A DNA stretch of 64,000 nt from Priestia megaterium (GTDB lineage Bacteria; Bacillota; Bacilli; Bacillales; Bacillaceae_H): NCBI RefSeq assembly GCF_009497655.1, contig NZ_CP023317.1, forward strand, positions 2,075,501-2,139,500, written 5' to 3'. The position numbers and the translations under genes are program-made. Positions within the stretch are counted from its first letter, which is position 1, and every line of letters starts with the position of its first letter. Below the pieces are notes generated by a model, which had not been told where the DNA came from, did no database searches, and saw only the letters and a list, made by a program, of their open reading frames with translations. This document shows positions 8,580-16,418 of the stretch, in pieces.

Positions 8580-9605
8580 ATGGCAAAAGTAAAAATTGGC
8601 GTTATTGGGTGCGGAAGCATTGCGCAACACCGTCACTTACCAGAATATAAGATGAATGAACAAGTAGAATTAGTAGCCGTTTGCGATATAAACACAGAAC
8701 GTGCAAACAGCGTAGCACAGCAGTACGGTGTAAAAGCGTACGCAAACTATGAAGAACTTTTAGCAAGCGGTACAGTGGAAGCAGTGAGCGTATGTACGCC
8801 CAATTATCTTCATGCGCCTATTTCGGTTGCAGCGTTAAACAGCGGAGTTCATGTTCTGTGTGAAAAGCCGATGGCAACATCAGAAGAAGAAGCAAAAGCG
8901 ATGATTGAAGCAGCAAAAACAAACGGTAAAAAACTAATGATCGGACATAATCAGCGCTTTGTAGCTTCTCATCAAAAAGCTCGTGAACTTATTGAAAAAG
9001 GGGAAATCGGTAAAATTTATAGTTTCCGTACGGCTTTTGGCCACGGTGGTCCTGAAGGCTGGAGCGTGGACGGAAAAGAAAGCTGGTTCTTCAAAAAAGA
9101 CGAAGCGTTTATTGGTGCTATGGGGGATTTAGGCGTTCATAAAACCGATATGCTCCGCTACATATTAAATGAAGAAATTGTAGAAGTCGGTGCATTCGTT
9201 GAAAGCAATGCAAAAGACTTTGCAAATGTAGACGACAATGCTGTGTGCGTATTAAAAACGGAAAGCGGGATTATCGGGACGCTTGCGGCAAGCTGGGCTT
9301 ACAATGGAAAAGAAGATAACTCCACGATTGTTTACGGCGAGAAAGGGATTCTTCGTTTAGAGGACGATCCGACGTATTCATTAGTTGCACAATATGCAAC
9401 GGGTGAAGTGGTGAACTATGAATTAGGAAAAATCCAGTCGAACGATGAAGGCGGACAAAGTAATTCTCACGTCATTGAACAATTTGTAGATGCAGTTGCA
9501 GAAGATAAAGAATCTCCGGTTCCTGGTGAAGAAGGATTAAAATCACTTGCTGTTATTTTAGCAGCTTTAAAATCAAGTCAAACGAAACAAATTACGCGCG
9601 TGTAA
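8580..9605 (+). CDS. Gfo/Idh/MocA-family oxidoreductase (first of pair)
   Basis: A 341-residue NAD(P)-dependent sugar dehydrogenase. The N-terminal Rossmann domain starts GVIGCGSIAQHRHLP (residues 6-20). The family EKP motif is at about residue 96 (CEKPMATSEEEA), where Lys takes part in catalysis. GDLGVHKTDMLRY supplies the conserved Asp/His pair. GGGGAT precedes ATG. It is the second gene of the ThuA operon, 32 bases after thuA. Typical reactions are oxidation of a sugar hydroxyl to a 3-keto form or inositol/glucose oxidation; the substrate here is unknown. Confidence 0.93.
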   Translation: MAKVKIGVIGCGSIAQHRHLPEYKMNEQVELVAVCDINTERANSVAQQYGVKAYANYEELLASGTVEAVSVCTPNYLHAPISVAALNSGVHVLCEKPMATSEEEAKAMIEAAKTNGKKLMIGHNQRFVASHQKARELIEKGEIGKIYSFRTAFGHGGPEGWSVDGKESWFFKKDEAFIGAMGDLGVHKTDMLRYILNEEIVEVGAFVESNAKDFANVDDNAVCVLKTESGIIGTLAASWAYNGKEDNSTIVYGEKGILRLEDDPTYSLVAQYATGEVVNYELGKIQSNDEGGQSNSHVIEQFVDAVAEDKESPVPGEEGLKSLAVILAALKSSQTKQITRV

Positions 9606-9617
9606 GAGGTGAAAAAC

Positions 9618-10622
9618 GTGAGAATTGGCATAATCGGAGCAGGAGGGATTGCTGTAAGCAGGCATATCCCGGCATTCAAACAACTGGGTGATGAATGTGT
9701 GATTTGGGGGCTTAGCGATATTAATAGTGAAAGAGCCACAGAGGTAGCCAATGAACATAATATCCCTCACGTATTTGTTGATTACAAAGATATGTTTAAA
9801 GAAGTGGATGCTGTATGTATTTGTACACCTAATAAATTTCACGCCGAGTTTGCAGTAGAAGCGCTAAAAGCAGGCGTTCACGTTCTATGTGAAAAGCCGA
9901 TGGCGATGTCTAAAGAGCAAGGTGAAGAAATGCTTGCTGCTGCTAGAGAATCAGGTAAGCAGTTAGCGATTGCGTATCACTACCGATTCATGAAAGAAGC
10001 GCAGGCTGCGAAAAAAATGATGACAGAGGTAGGGCGTCCATTAGTTGCACGTGTCAGAGCAATGCGTCGCCGTAAGGTTCCCGGTTGGGGAGTATTTACG
10101 AACAAAGATCTTCAAGGAGGAGGCAGCTTAATTGATTACGGTTGCCATTTGCTTGATTTAACGCTTTGGCTAATGGGAAACCCAAAGCATACTGAAGTAC
10201 TGGGAAGTACATATAATGACCTGAGTAAAACGCCTAACCAATTAAATCAATGGGGAGCATTTGATCATGAAACATTCGGTGTGGATGATCATGTAACGGC
10301 CTATATTAAATTTGAAAATGGAGCGTCGCTTCTTTTAGAAACTTCTTGGGCTGCTAATATCGAAGATGATGAAGAGCACGTAAGCATATCAGGGGTAGAG
10401 GGCGGTTTAAGCGTGTTTCCGTTTGAACTATACACGTCCAAAAACGGTATGCTCATGAACAGTACGTCACCTTGGATAGATGGAGAAGATGATTACAGCT
10501 TAAGTCAGGCTAAAAATTTCGTTGAAGCGTGTAAAGGAAATGCTGAATTAGTAGTAAAGCCACAAGAAGCGCTTCAAGTCTCAGCTATTATTGATGAAAT
10601 ATATCGCACAGGGGGAAATTAA
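9618..10622 (+). CDS. Gfo/Idh/MocA-family oxidoreductase (second of pair)
   Basis: A 334-residue paralogue of the preceding gene, only modestly similar to it. The chosen start is GTG 9618, six bases after AAGAGGTG; a GTG at 9609 lies inside that ribosome binding site. The Rossmann motif is GIIGAGGIAVSRHIP, the EKP motif CEKPMAMSKEQ lies near residue 93, and DYGCHLLDLTLWLMG carries the catalytic-type Asp/His. It follows the first oxidoreductase by 12 bases and is followed by the isomerase after one base, so the genes are translationally close. Two non-identical dehydrogenases suggest two redox steps or two positions on the sugar. Confidence 0.92.
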   Translation: MRIGIIGAGGIAVSRHIPAFKQLGDECVIWGLSDINSERATEVANEHNIPHVFVDYKDMFKEVDAVCICTPNKFHAEFAVEALKAGVHVLCEKPMAMSKEQGEEMLAAARESGKQLAIAYHYRFMKEAQAAKKMMTEVGRPLVARVRAMRRRKVPGWGVFTNKDLQGGGSLIDYGCHLLDLTLWLMGNPKHTEVLGSTYNDLSKTPNQLNQWGAFDHETFGVDDHVTAYIKFENGASLLLETSWAANIEDDEEHVSISGVEGGLSVFPFELYTSKNGMLMNSTSPWIDGEDDYSLSQAKNFVEACKGNAELVVKPQEALQVSAIIDEIYRTGGN

Positions 10623-10623
10623 A

Positions 10624-11592
10624 ATGAAACTTGGAGTATTCACGGTCTTATTTGCGGATCTTTCTTTTGAAGAGATGTTAGATAAAGTAAAATCAGCAGG
10701 TCTTCATGCTGTTGAAATCGGAACGGGAGGCTATCCGGGAAACAGCCATTGTCCGCTAGATGAGCTGCTTGAAGATGAGGGGAAAAGAGAAGCATATATG
10801 AAGCAGATAAAAGACCGCGGACTTACAATCAGCGCATTTAGCTGCCACGGCAATCCTATTTCACCTGAGGCAAGTTTTGCAAAAGAATCTGACGAAACGC
10901 TTCGCAAGACCATCCAACTAGCATCATTAGTAGATGTTCCAGTGGTTAACTGCTTTTCTGGAACAGCAGGAGATCACGAAGAAGCGAAGTACCCAAACTG
11001 GCCTGTTACTCCTTGGCCTAACGAGTATGGAGACGTATTGAATTGGCAGTGGGAAAATAAGCTTGTTCCTTATTGGAAAGAAATTGGAGAACTAGCGGAG
11101 GAGCATAACGTAAAAATTGGTTTAGAACTTCACGGTGGATTTTTAGTTCATACTCCGTATACGCTCCTAAAGCTTCGCGAAAAAACAAGTCCAGCGATTG
11201 GCGCTAACCTTGATCCAAGTCATTTATGGTGGCAAGGAATTGATCCGGTAGGAGCTATTAAAATTTTAGCAAAAGAAAATGCGATTCATCATTTCCATGC
11301 AAAGGATACGTACTTGGACCAGGATAATATTAACATGTATGGACTGACGGATATGCAGCCATACGGAGAAGTCCAAACGCGTGCATGGACGTTTAGATCC
11401 GTAGGATGCGGACATGATGTAAAAGAGTGGTCTGATATGATGAGTGCCCTTCGCACATACGGATACGATTATGTAGTCAGCATTGAGCATGAAGATCCAA
11501 TCATGTCGATTGAAGAAGGATTTAAACGCGCGGTTACAAACTTACAAAGTGTATTAATTGAAGAAACTCCGTCACAAATGTGGTGGGCGTAA
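10624..11592 (+). CDS. Sugar phosphate isomerase/epimerase, IolE/xylose-isomerase-like TIM barrel
   Basis: A 322-residue AP-endonuclease-2/xylose-isomerase-like barrel. ATG 10624 has GGGGGA upstream; the open frame extends to 10591 without support. Metal ligand positions are visible: Glu in GLELHGGF, Asp/His in ANLDPSHLWWQ, His in HHFHAKDTY and Glu in VSIEHEDP. It is the last gene of the ThuA operon. Related barrels isomerise, epimerise or dehydrate keto sugars, and some act on 3-keto glycosides made by Gfo/Idh/MocA partners. Which reaction occurs here is inference. Confidence 0.92.
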   Translation: MKLGVFTVLFADLSFEEMLDKVKSAGLHAVEIGTGGYPGNSHCPLDELLEDEGKREAYMKQIKDRGLTISAFSCHGNPISPEASFAKESDETLRKTIQLASLVDVPVVNCFSGTAGDHEEAKYPNWPVTPWPNEYGDVLNWQWENKLVPYWKEIGELAEEHNVKIGLELHGGFLVHTPYTLLKLREKTSPAIGANLDPSHLWWQGIDPVGAIKILAKENAIHHFHAKDTYLDQDNINMYGLTDMQPYGEVQTRAWTFRSVGCGHDVKEWSDMMSALRTYGYDYVVSIEHEDPIMSIEEGFKRAVTNLQSVLIEETPSQMWWA

Positions 11593-11598
11593 GCAAAA

Positions 11599-11631
11599 AG
11601 AAGCATCTCTTAAAAAGAGGTGCTTCTTTTA
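11599..11631 (+). terminator. Rho-independent terminator ending the ThuA operon
   Basis: Stem AGAAGCATCTCTT / AAGAGGTGCTTCT (one G-U) with an A-rich loop and T run, between the operon and the convergent DNA glycosylase gene. Confidence 0.85.
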
Positions 11632-11660
11632 TTTTCGTTGATAAATTATTTGCCTTTTGT

Positions 11661-12269
11661 TCACCTGAATTTCGATACAAACGGGTGATTGGTAACCCAA
11701 AAGCGCCAAGGGTAATCCTTCGCTTCACCAGAATTATCAATGCCAACGCGAGGTCCGGCGGAAATCGCTGAAGGAGTGAAGCCACGAGCAATATAAAGAG
11801 GAGGGGTGGTTAAATCATGACCGTACAAATCCATTGAAACCCCTAGTGCTTTTGTTAGTTTCCCAGGACCGTTTGTCCAATTTATTTCATTTTCCATACC
11901 TCGACGTCTAGTTTTCATCAAATCTTTTCCGCTAAATGGCTCAATAGCTCGAATGAGGACGCCTTCTGGACAATCGATGTCGCTGCTTACAACATTGAGT
12001 AAACAATGTGTATGCATTGTATGCGTATAGGCATGACCAGGAGGACCGAACATTACCTCTGTTCTTTTTGTGCGCCGGTTATTAAAGCTATGAGCTGCTC
12101 GGTCGAAAGGCCCTTTATAAGCCTCTGTTTCCACAATAAAACCAGATGCAGCTCCTTCTGCCGTTTCGTGAACAAGAAGACATCCTAACAGCGACTGAGC
12201 TAGTTCAAGCGTAGGCTGTTGATAAAACGAAAGAGGAAGTGGTTCAATCGCTAAAAGAGAACGCGTCAT
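11661..12269 (-). CDS. DNA-3-methyladenine glycosylase, Aag/MPG family
   Basis: A 202-residue base-excision repair enzyme that removes alkylated purines such as 3-methyladenine and hypoxanthine. The catalytic Glu is in FIVETEAYKGPFDRAAHS; other family blocks are VMFGPPGHAYTH, HCLLNVVSS, GVLIRAIEP and NGPGKLTKALGV. The length matches bacterial MPG homologues. AAAGGATG lies upstream of ATG. It is an isolated gene convergent with the ThuA operon; no adaptive-response gene is near. Confidence 0.94.
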   Translation of the reverse strand: MTRSLLAIEPLPLSFYQQPTLELAQSLLGCLLVHETAEGAASGFIVETEAYKGPFDRAAHSFNNRRTKRTEVMFGPPGHAYTHTMHTHCLLNVVSSDIDCPEGVLIRAIEPFSGKDLMKTRRRGMENEINWTNGPGKLTKALGVSMDLYGHDLTTPPLYIARGFTPSAISAGPRVGIDNSGEAKDYPWRFWVTNHPFVSKFR

Positions 12270-12726
12270 TTGCTGTAGTCCATCCTTTCAAAGCAAAGTC
12301 ATTCACGCTGTTATTGCGCATCTTTTATTATGATGTTTTCTTTGTTATTTTGCAAAGGGAGGGATTGATTCATACAGTAATCTTTCTTACCCACGTTCAA
12401 GTATTTATCATGATTCAACTTACTCTATGAAATTATTTTAAAGAAGGGTTTCGTTTTGCACGTGTAGGGGGAATATTTTACTACAATACTTCGCTTTTGC
12501 TGCTGGTATGATATACACAGTTCATCCATATTTTACATGCTTTTAGTTTTAAAAAATAGTGATCCGTCTTTTCTTTATTTTCGTTCTACACATGAAAGCA
12601 AAATAAAAAGATTGAATTGTAGAAAGTTCTTTATAAATGGAAATAAAGAAAAAATATCCTTCAAAGAGTATTTAAGGGATTTTAGAACATATTAAAAATA
12701 AAATTTATACACTGTGAGGAATAGCT
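12270..12726 (+). other. Intergenic region, 457 bases, no gene found
   Basis: AT-rich divergent spacer between the glycosylase and the Mur ligase-like gene. It must hold promoters for both. TATGATAT near 12508 could be a -10 element, but no convincing -35 or operator was found. The short plus-strand frame at 12239-12430 has no ribosome binding site. Confidence 0.5.
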
Positions 12727-14226
12727 ATGAACATCTACTTTGATACATTAACGAATTTATCAATTAAACATATTTTTGGGCCTGCATCTCAAACAATCAC
12801 CCATCTCACATATCATTCAAAACAAGTTCACGACGGATCCGTATTTTTTAGTATAAAAGGTGAAAATGAAGATGGACATCAATATATTAAAGAAGCTATA
12901 GCTAGAGGAGCCGTAGCAGTCTTTGGGACAAGCATCGAGGAGCTTCGTCTTTTGAGCACTCAGTATTCTCACTGTACGTTTTTAGCTGTTGACGACGTTC
13001 GCAAAGTAATGGCGTCTTTTTCTAAAATGTATTTTGATTATACGGATGAAAAAATTGAGACAATTGGCGTTACAGGTACAAATGGCAAAACAACCGTAGC
13101 AGCTTACGTAAGGTCGCTTTTAACTCTTTTAAAATTGCCAACAGGATCGATTGGAACGACCGGCATTTGGTCATCAAAGCAGAAGTTAGTTTATAAAAAA
13201 AGTACGCCTACAACACCTGAGTCGGTAGACTTGCATAAAATTTTTTATGATTTGTATACAAGAGGTGATGAAGCGGCAGTGATGGAAGTATCTTCGATTG
13301 CGATTGATCAGCAACGAGTAGAAAATATTTATTTTGATGTAGCCATTCATACAAACTTATCGGAAGAACATTTAGAGTATCATAAAACGTTTGAGCACTA
13401 TAAAAAATGCAAGATGAAATTATTTCAACAGGCCAAACATGCCGTTATTAATATAGATGATCAGGACATGGGCAAAGACTTAAGCAGGGTATTTGAAGGA
13501 CCTAAAGTCACGTATAGTTTATTAAATAACAAGGAGGCAACTCTGCAAGCAACAAACATCACCGTCAAAGAAGGAGGCTCTTTCTTTGATTTACTTTATA
13601 AAGGACAGTCATACAAAGTAGCAGTGCCTGTATATGGTGATTACAACATTGCTAACGTGCTAGCGGCCATTGGTACAGCTCTTCACTTTGAATACCACAT
13701 TGAAGATATTATTAGCGTACTTCCTCAATTGGAAAGTCCAGAAGGGCGATTTCAGGTGATAGAAGGTCCTAATAACCAAAAAGTGATTTTAGACTATGCC
13801 CATACGCCTGTTGCCCTTACGCGTTTGGTAGAAGAAGTAAAAAAGATGGAGTATAACCAGCTGATTGTCATGATTGCAGGGATCGGCATTCGAGATTTTA
13901 ATAAAATGCCTAAAATGGCGCGTACCATTGAAGGAAAAGCTGATGAAATTATCGTAACGGTTGATCACCCAGGTTATCATGATCCTAACGTAATTGTAGA
14001 TCAAGTGATGACAGGTTTTTCGAATCCGAGCGCAAGCAATATTCACCGCGCCCCTACTCGAACAGAAGGAGTATTAAAGTCGCTTTCTTTAGGAAAGGCG
14101 AATGATATTATTTTACTTACAAGCGGCTGTATTAACGGCGCTCAGCTTGTAAAAGGAAACGAAATTCCGCATTCAGATGAAGAAATTATTGCCTCTTATT
14201 ATGCATCGTTAAGCAATATTTCCTGA
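12727..14226 (+). CDS. MurE-like Mur ligase paralogue with altered substrate motifs
   Basis: A 499-residue ATP-dependent amide ligase of the MurE type. The P-loop GVTGTNGKTTVAAYV (about residue 117) and the TTPESVDLHKI region are intact, and DYAHTPVALTRLVEEV matches the C-terminal domain start. It departs from canonical MurE at three places: MEVSSIAIDQQRV where MurE has VSSHAL; GIGIRDFNKMPKMA where MurE has GGDRDxxKRP; and VDHPGYHDPN where DAP-adding MurE has DNPR. The DNPR Arg binds meso-diaminopimelate, so another acceptor is likely. It is monocistronic and outside the division/wall cluster. Reading it as a second, specialised ligase is inference. Confidence 0.85.
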   Translation: MNIYFDTLTNLSIKHIFGPASQTITHLTYHSKQVHDGSVFFSIKGENEDGHQYIKEAIARGAVAVFGTSIEELRLLSTQYSHCTFLAVDDVRKVMASFSKMYFDYTDEKIETIGVTGTNGKTTVAAYVRSLLTLLKLPTGSIGTTGIWSSKQKLVYKKSTPTTPESVDLHKIFYDLYTRGDEAAVMEVSSIAIDQQRVENIYFDVAIHTNLSEEHLEYHKTFEHYKKCKMKLFQQAKHAVINIDDQDMGKDLSRVFEGPKVTYSLLNNKEATLQATNITVKEGGSFFDLLYKGQSYKVAVPVYGDYNIANVLAAIGTALHFEYHIEDIISVLPQLESPEGRFQVIEGPNNQKVILDYAHTPVALTRLVEEVKKMEYNQLIVMIAGIGIRDFNKMPKMARTIEGKADEIIVTVDHPGYHDPNVIVDQVMTGFSNPSASNIHRAPTRTEGVLKSLSLGKANDIILLTSGCINGAQLVKGNEIPHSDEEIIASYYASLSNIS

Positions 14227-14277
14227 TATTCTTCTTCATTTATTGAACGAACGTGGAGAAATTGAAACATCATACGA

Positions 14278-14317
14278 AAGAAGGTCTCTTACTGTTTTTA
14301 GAGACCTTCTTTTTGCA
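14278..14317 (+). terminator. Bidirectional rho-independent terminator
   Basis: Stem GAAGGTCTCT / AGAGACCTTC with T run, between the convergent Mur ligase-like gene and lipoprotein gene. Confidence 0.85.
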
Positions 14318-14323
14318 TCAAAA

Positions 14324-14830
14324 CTATAGGCTGTTTTCGCGCTGTGTTTTTGGTTCTTCAATTTTTACATCATGTTCTTTAGCCAGCTTTTTAATAGCTG
14401 CATTGTAATCGCGTATACCTTTTCGTGCTTCATCAAGCATAGCGTTTGCCTCAGCAATAAGGTTGCGGTCCTGCTTTTCCAAAGCACTGACAATTTTAAT
14501 AAAAGCATTATACTGGGTATTGGCAGCCTTTATATAGCCTTCATGAACCTTTCGAAGATCGTCGGTTTCTACATCGATGTTTTCCAGTTCGTCAACAAAT
14601 TTACGATAGGTAGGAATGACTTCACTCGTCATCGTATCGTACATAACAGCGTCACTTGTGTAGTTAGCGCCTGTAACGGAATCGTATGCGTCAATCGCCT
14701 CTTTTTCAAGCTGAGCGGCTTTCTTTAAATCTTGATTGTTATAATCGATTAAATCATCTTGAACAGGATCACTAAAGCAGGCGGATAATAAAAACAAAAG
14801 AGGGACAAGACAAAATAAAACTTTCTTCAA
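14324..14830 (-). CDS. Secreted lipoprotein of unknown function, helical
   Basis: A 168-residue protein with a lipoprotein signal peptide: MKKVLFCLVPLLFLLSAC, lipobox LSAC with Cys 18 as the lipidation site. The mature part is highly charged and predicted alpha-helical, probably a helical bundle (QLEKEAIDAYDSVTG, RKVHEGYIKAANTQY, IRDYNAAIKKLAKEH). Such NDxxF/YkyA-like Bacillus lipoproteins are often of unknown role. A GGAGGTGAAATTCG block precedes the ATG. It is monocistronic, and no neighbour suggests a function. Confidence 0.85.
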   Translation of the reverse strand: MKKVLFCLVPLLFLLSACFSDPVQDDLIDYNNQDLKKAAQLEKEAIDAYDSVTGANYTSDAVMYDTMTSEVIPTYRKFVDELENIDVETDDLRKVHEGYIKAANTQYNAFIKIVSALEKQDRNLIAEANAMLDEARKGIRDYNAAIKKLAKEHDVKIEEPKTQRENSL

Positions 14831-15000
14831 CGAATTTCACCTCCGTTTAACAATGTATGAAACATCTGCTTGGCAAAGTCTGTTTTAATAACTGGAGAAA
14901 AAGAAGGGAGTGTATAAAAGGATTTTTAAAGGTCGACAGTGAATGTATTCATAAGTTGGTTTGTAGTTGACCACCCTTTAGTAGCAGGAAGGAAGAGAAG

Positions 15001-15465
15001 ATGGTTAAAATAAAAAGAGACCACTTAACGAACAATGAAGTTATTGAGCTAGTAAGTTCTCACCTTCAAGGAATGAACTTACATTCCCCCCCTGAAAGTA
15101 TTCATGCTCTAGATATTGAAAGTTTAAAACAACGTCATATTACGTTTTGGAGCGTGTGGGAAGGAAGTCAGCTAGCAGGGTGCGGAGCTGTAAAAGAGTT
15201 AGATGAGCACCACGGAGAAATTAAATCGATGCGAACAGCTACCGCTCATTTGCGGAAAGGAATTGCTAGAGAGCTGCTGCAGTACATAATAAATGAAGCG
15301 CAAAAACGAGGGTACCGACGCTTAAGCTTAGAAACAGGATCCGCACCCGCTTTTGAACCGGCTAGAAAGCTATACGCCAGTTTTGGATTTTACGAGTGCG
15401 AACCGTTTTCTACCTACAAAGAAGATCCATACAGTGTGTTTATGACAAAGAAATTGAATGAGTAA
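15001..15465 (+). CDS. GNAT-family N-acetyltransferase
   Basis: A 154-residue acetyl-CoA-dependent acetyltransferase. Motif A, with the pyrophosphate-binding loop, is LRKGIARELLQYIINEA (about residues 83-99). GYRRLSLETGS and ARKLYASFGFYECEPF form motif B and the C-terminal strand, as in the PhnO/YjdJ-like GNATs of bacilli. AAGGAAGAGAAG precedes ATG. The acetyl acceptor cannot be inferred. A possible structured RNA with a terminator begins at its stop codon. Confidence 0.9.
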   Translation: MVKIKRDHLTNNEVIELVSSHLQGMNLHSPPESIHALDIESLKQRHITFWSVWEGSQLAGCGAVKELDEHHGEIKSMRTATAHLRKGIARELLQYIINEAQKRGYRRLSLETGSAPAFEPARKLYASFGFYECEPFSTYKEDPYSVFMTKKLNE

Positions 15466-15585
15466 AAGACAGGAAAGAAGGCGCAGATGATTTGTTTGTA
15501 TGCAAACTGTGCGGGCAAGCAGCTGTCATTTATCCTGTTAGCAAGTAAGCTTTTTAGGCAAAGCCTTTTTAGGAGGCTTTGTTTT
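15466..15585 (+). ncRNA. Candidate structured RNA ending in a terminator
   Basis: Between the GNAT stop and the TetR gene, nested complementary segments appear: ACAGGA (15469-15474) with TCCTGT (15533-15538), and GCGCAG (15481-15486) with CTGTGC (15507-15512). A terminator hairpin CAAAGCCT / AGGCTTTG plus T run follows (15559-15585). It could be the 3' end of the GNAT transcript, a small RNA or a leader. No known riboswitch family was recognised. Confidence 0.35.
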
Positions 15586-15676
15586 GGTAATGATTCATAT
15601 AAAAAGGTATAAACTAGGTTTTCTCACTAGACAAAAAGGTTTTTCCTATGTAGTATAGGTGTCAGATAATACAAAA

Positions 15677-15690
15677 CGAATGTTCAGTAT
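15677..15690 (+). promoter_or_regulatory. TetR operator upstream of the regulator
   Basis: CGAATGTTCAGTAT, containing the palindrome GAA-TG-TTC, is nearly identical to the site at 16384-16397 in front of the transporter gene. This supports autoregulation. Confidence 0.7.
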
Positions 15691-15722
15691 AAATAATAAA
15701 TGTACGGGGCGGTGGAAATAGC

Positions 15723-16322
15723 TTGAATAAAAAAAAGCTTCAAAGTGAACAAACCAAAAGAAAAGTGGCAGATGCCGCTAAAGCATTGTTTTCTCAAAAA
15801 GGCTATAAAGCTACATCTATTGAGGAAATTGTAGAAGCTACGGGAAGCAGTAAAGGGAATATTTATTATCACTTTAAAAGTAAAGAAGGGCTTTTTCTTT
15901 ATTTAATAGACGAATGGGATCTTGAGTGGGAACGAAACTGGAAAGAAAGAGAGTCTCTTTACAAAACAACAAGAGATAAGCTTTTTGGAATAGCGGAGCA
16001 AATCATCTTAGATGATTTGAATCATCCTCTTACGAAAGCTGCCGATGAGTTTTTTAACAACGAGGAGAAGGGCAGCGACATCGAAGAGCGAATTGATGAG
16101 ATGGTGAAACGACACGTGGAGTTTAACCGGGAACTTTTGCAACAGGGCATCGATGAAGGCGAGTTTTCTCATAAAAATGCAGAGCAACTTGCAGTAATTT
16201 TAGAAGGGTTGTTTGTTGGAATGAGCCGCATGTCTCGAAAAACGAGTACGGAAAATGCCCTGCAGCTTTACCATTCAGCAATCGATGTATTTTTAAACGG
16301 AATTATAGCAAGGTCTTCTTAA
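15723..16322 (+). CDS. TetR/AcrR-family repressor of the adjacent MFS pump
   Basis: A 199-residue protein starting at TTG 15723, preceded by GGGGCGGTGG. The N-terminal helix-turn-helix (AAKALFSQKGYKATSIEEIV, then SSKGNIYYHFKSKEGLF, residues 16-58) is typical of TetR. The C-terminal ligand domain is variable, with acidic helices. The transporter gene starts 96 bases after the stop, and the GAAYGTTCAGTAT site occurs upstream of both genes, so it probably represses itself and the pump and is released by a pump substrate. The length is normal. Confidence 0.93.
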   Translation: MNKKKLQSEQTKRKVADAAKALFSQKGYKATSIEEIVEATGSSKGNIYYHFKSKEGLFLYLIDEWDLEWERNWKERESLYKTTRDKLFGIAEQIILDDLNHPLTKAADEFFNNEEKGSDIEERIDEMVKRHVEFNRELLQQGIDEGEFSHKNAEQLAVILEGLFVGMSRMSRKTSTENALQLYHSAIDVFLNGIIARSS

Positions 16323-16383
16323 ATAAGCGGGGATGCTTATTGCGGCAATGAGTAATCCCTCATTATTTTGTATTTTTATAGAC

Positions 16384-16397
16384 CGAACGTTCAGTAT
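16384..16397 (+). promoter_or_regulatory. TetR operator upstream of the MFS gene
   Basis: CGAACGTTCAGTAT, containing the perfect palindrome GAACGTTC, lies 22 bases before the transporter start and matches the site before tetR. Confidence 0.75.
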
Positions 16398-16418
16398 TTT
16401 TGTAATCAGGAGGTTTAT

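Noticed and set aside
12239-12430. 63-residue plus-strand frame overlapping the DNA glycosylase start
   Set aside because: Lacks a ribosome binding site and overlaps the start of a conserved gene on the other strand.
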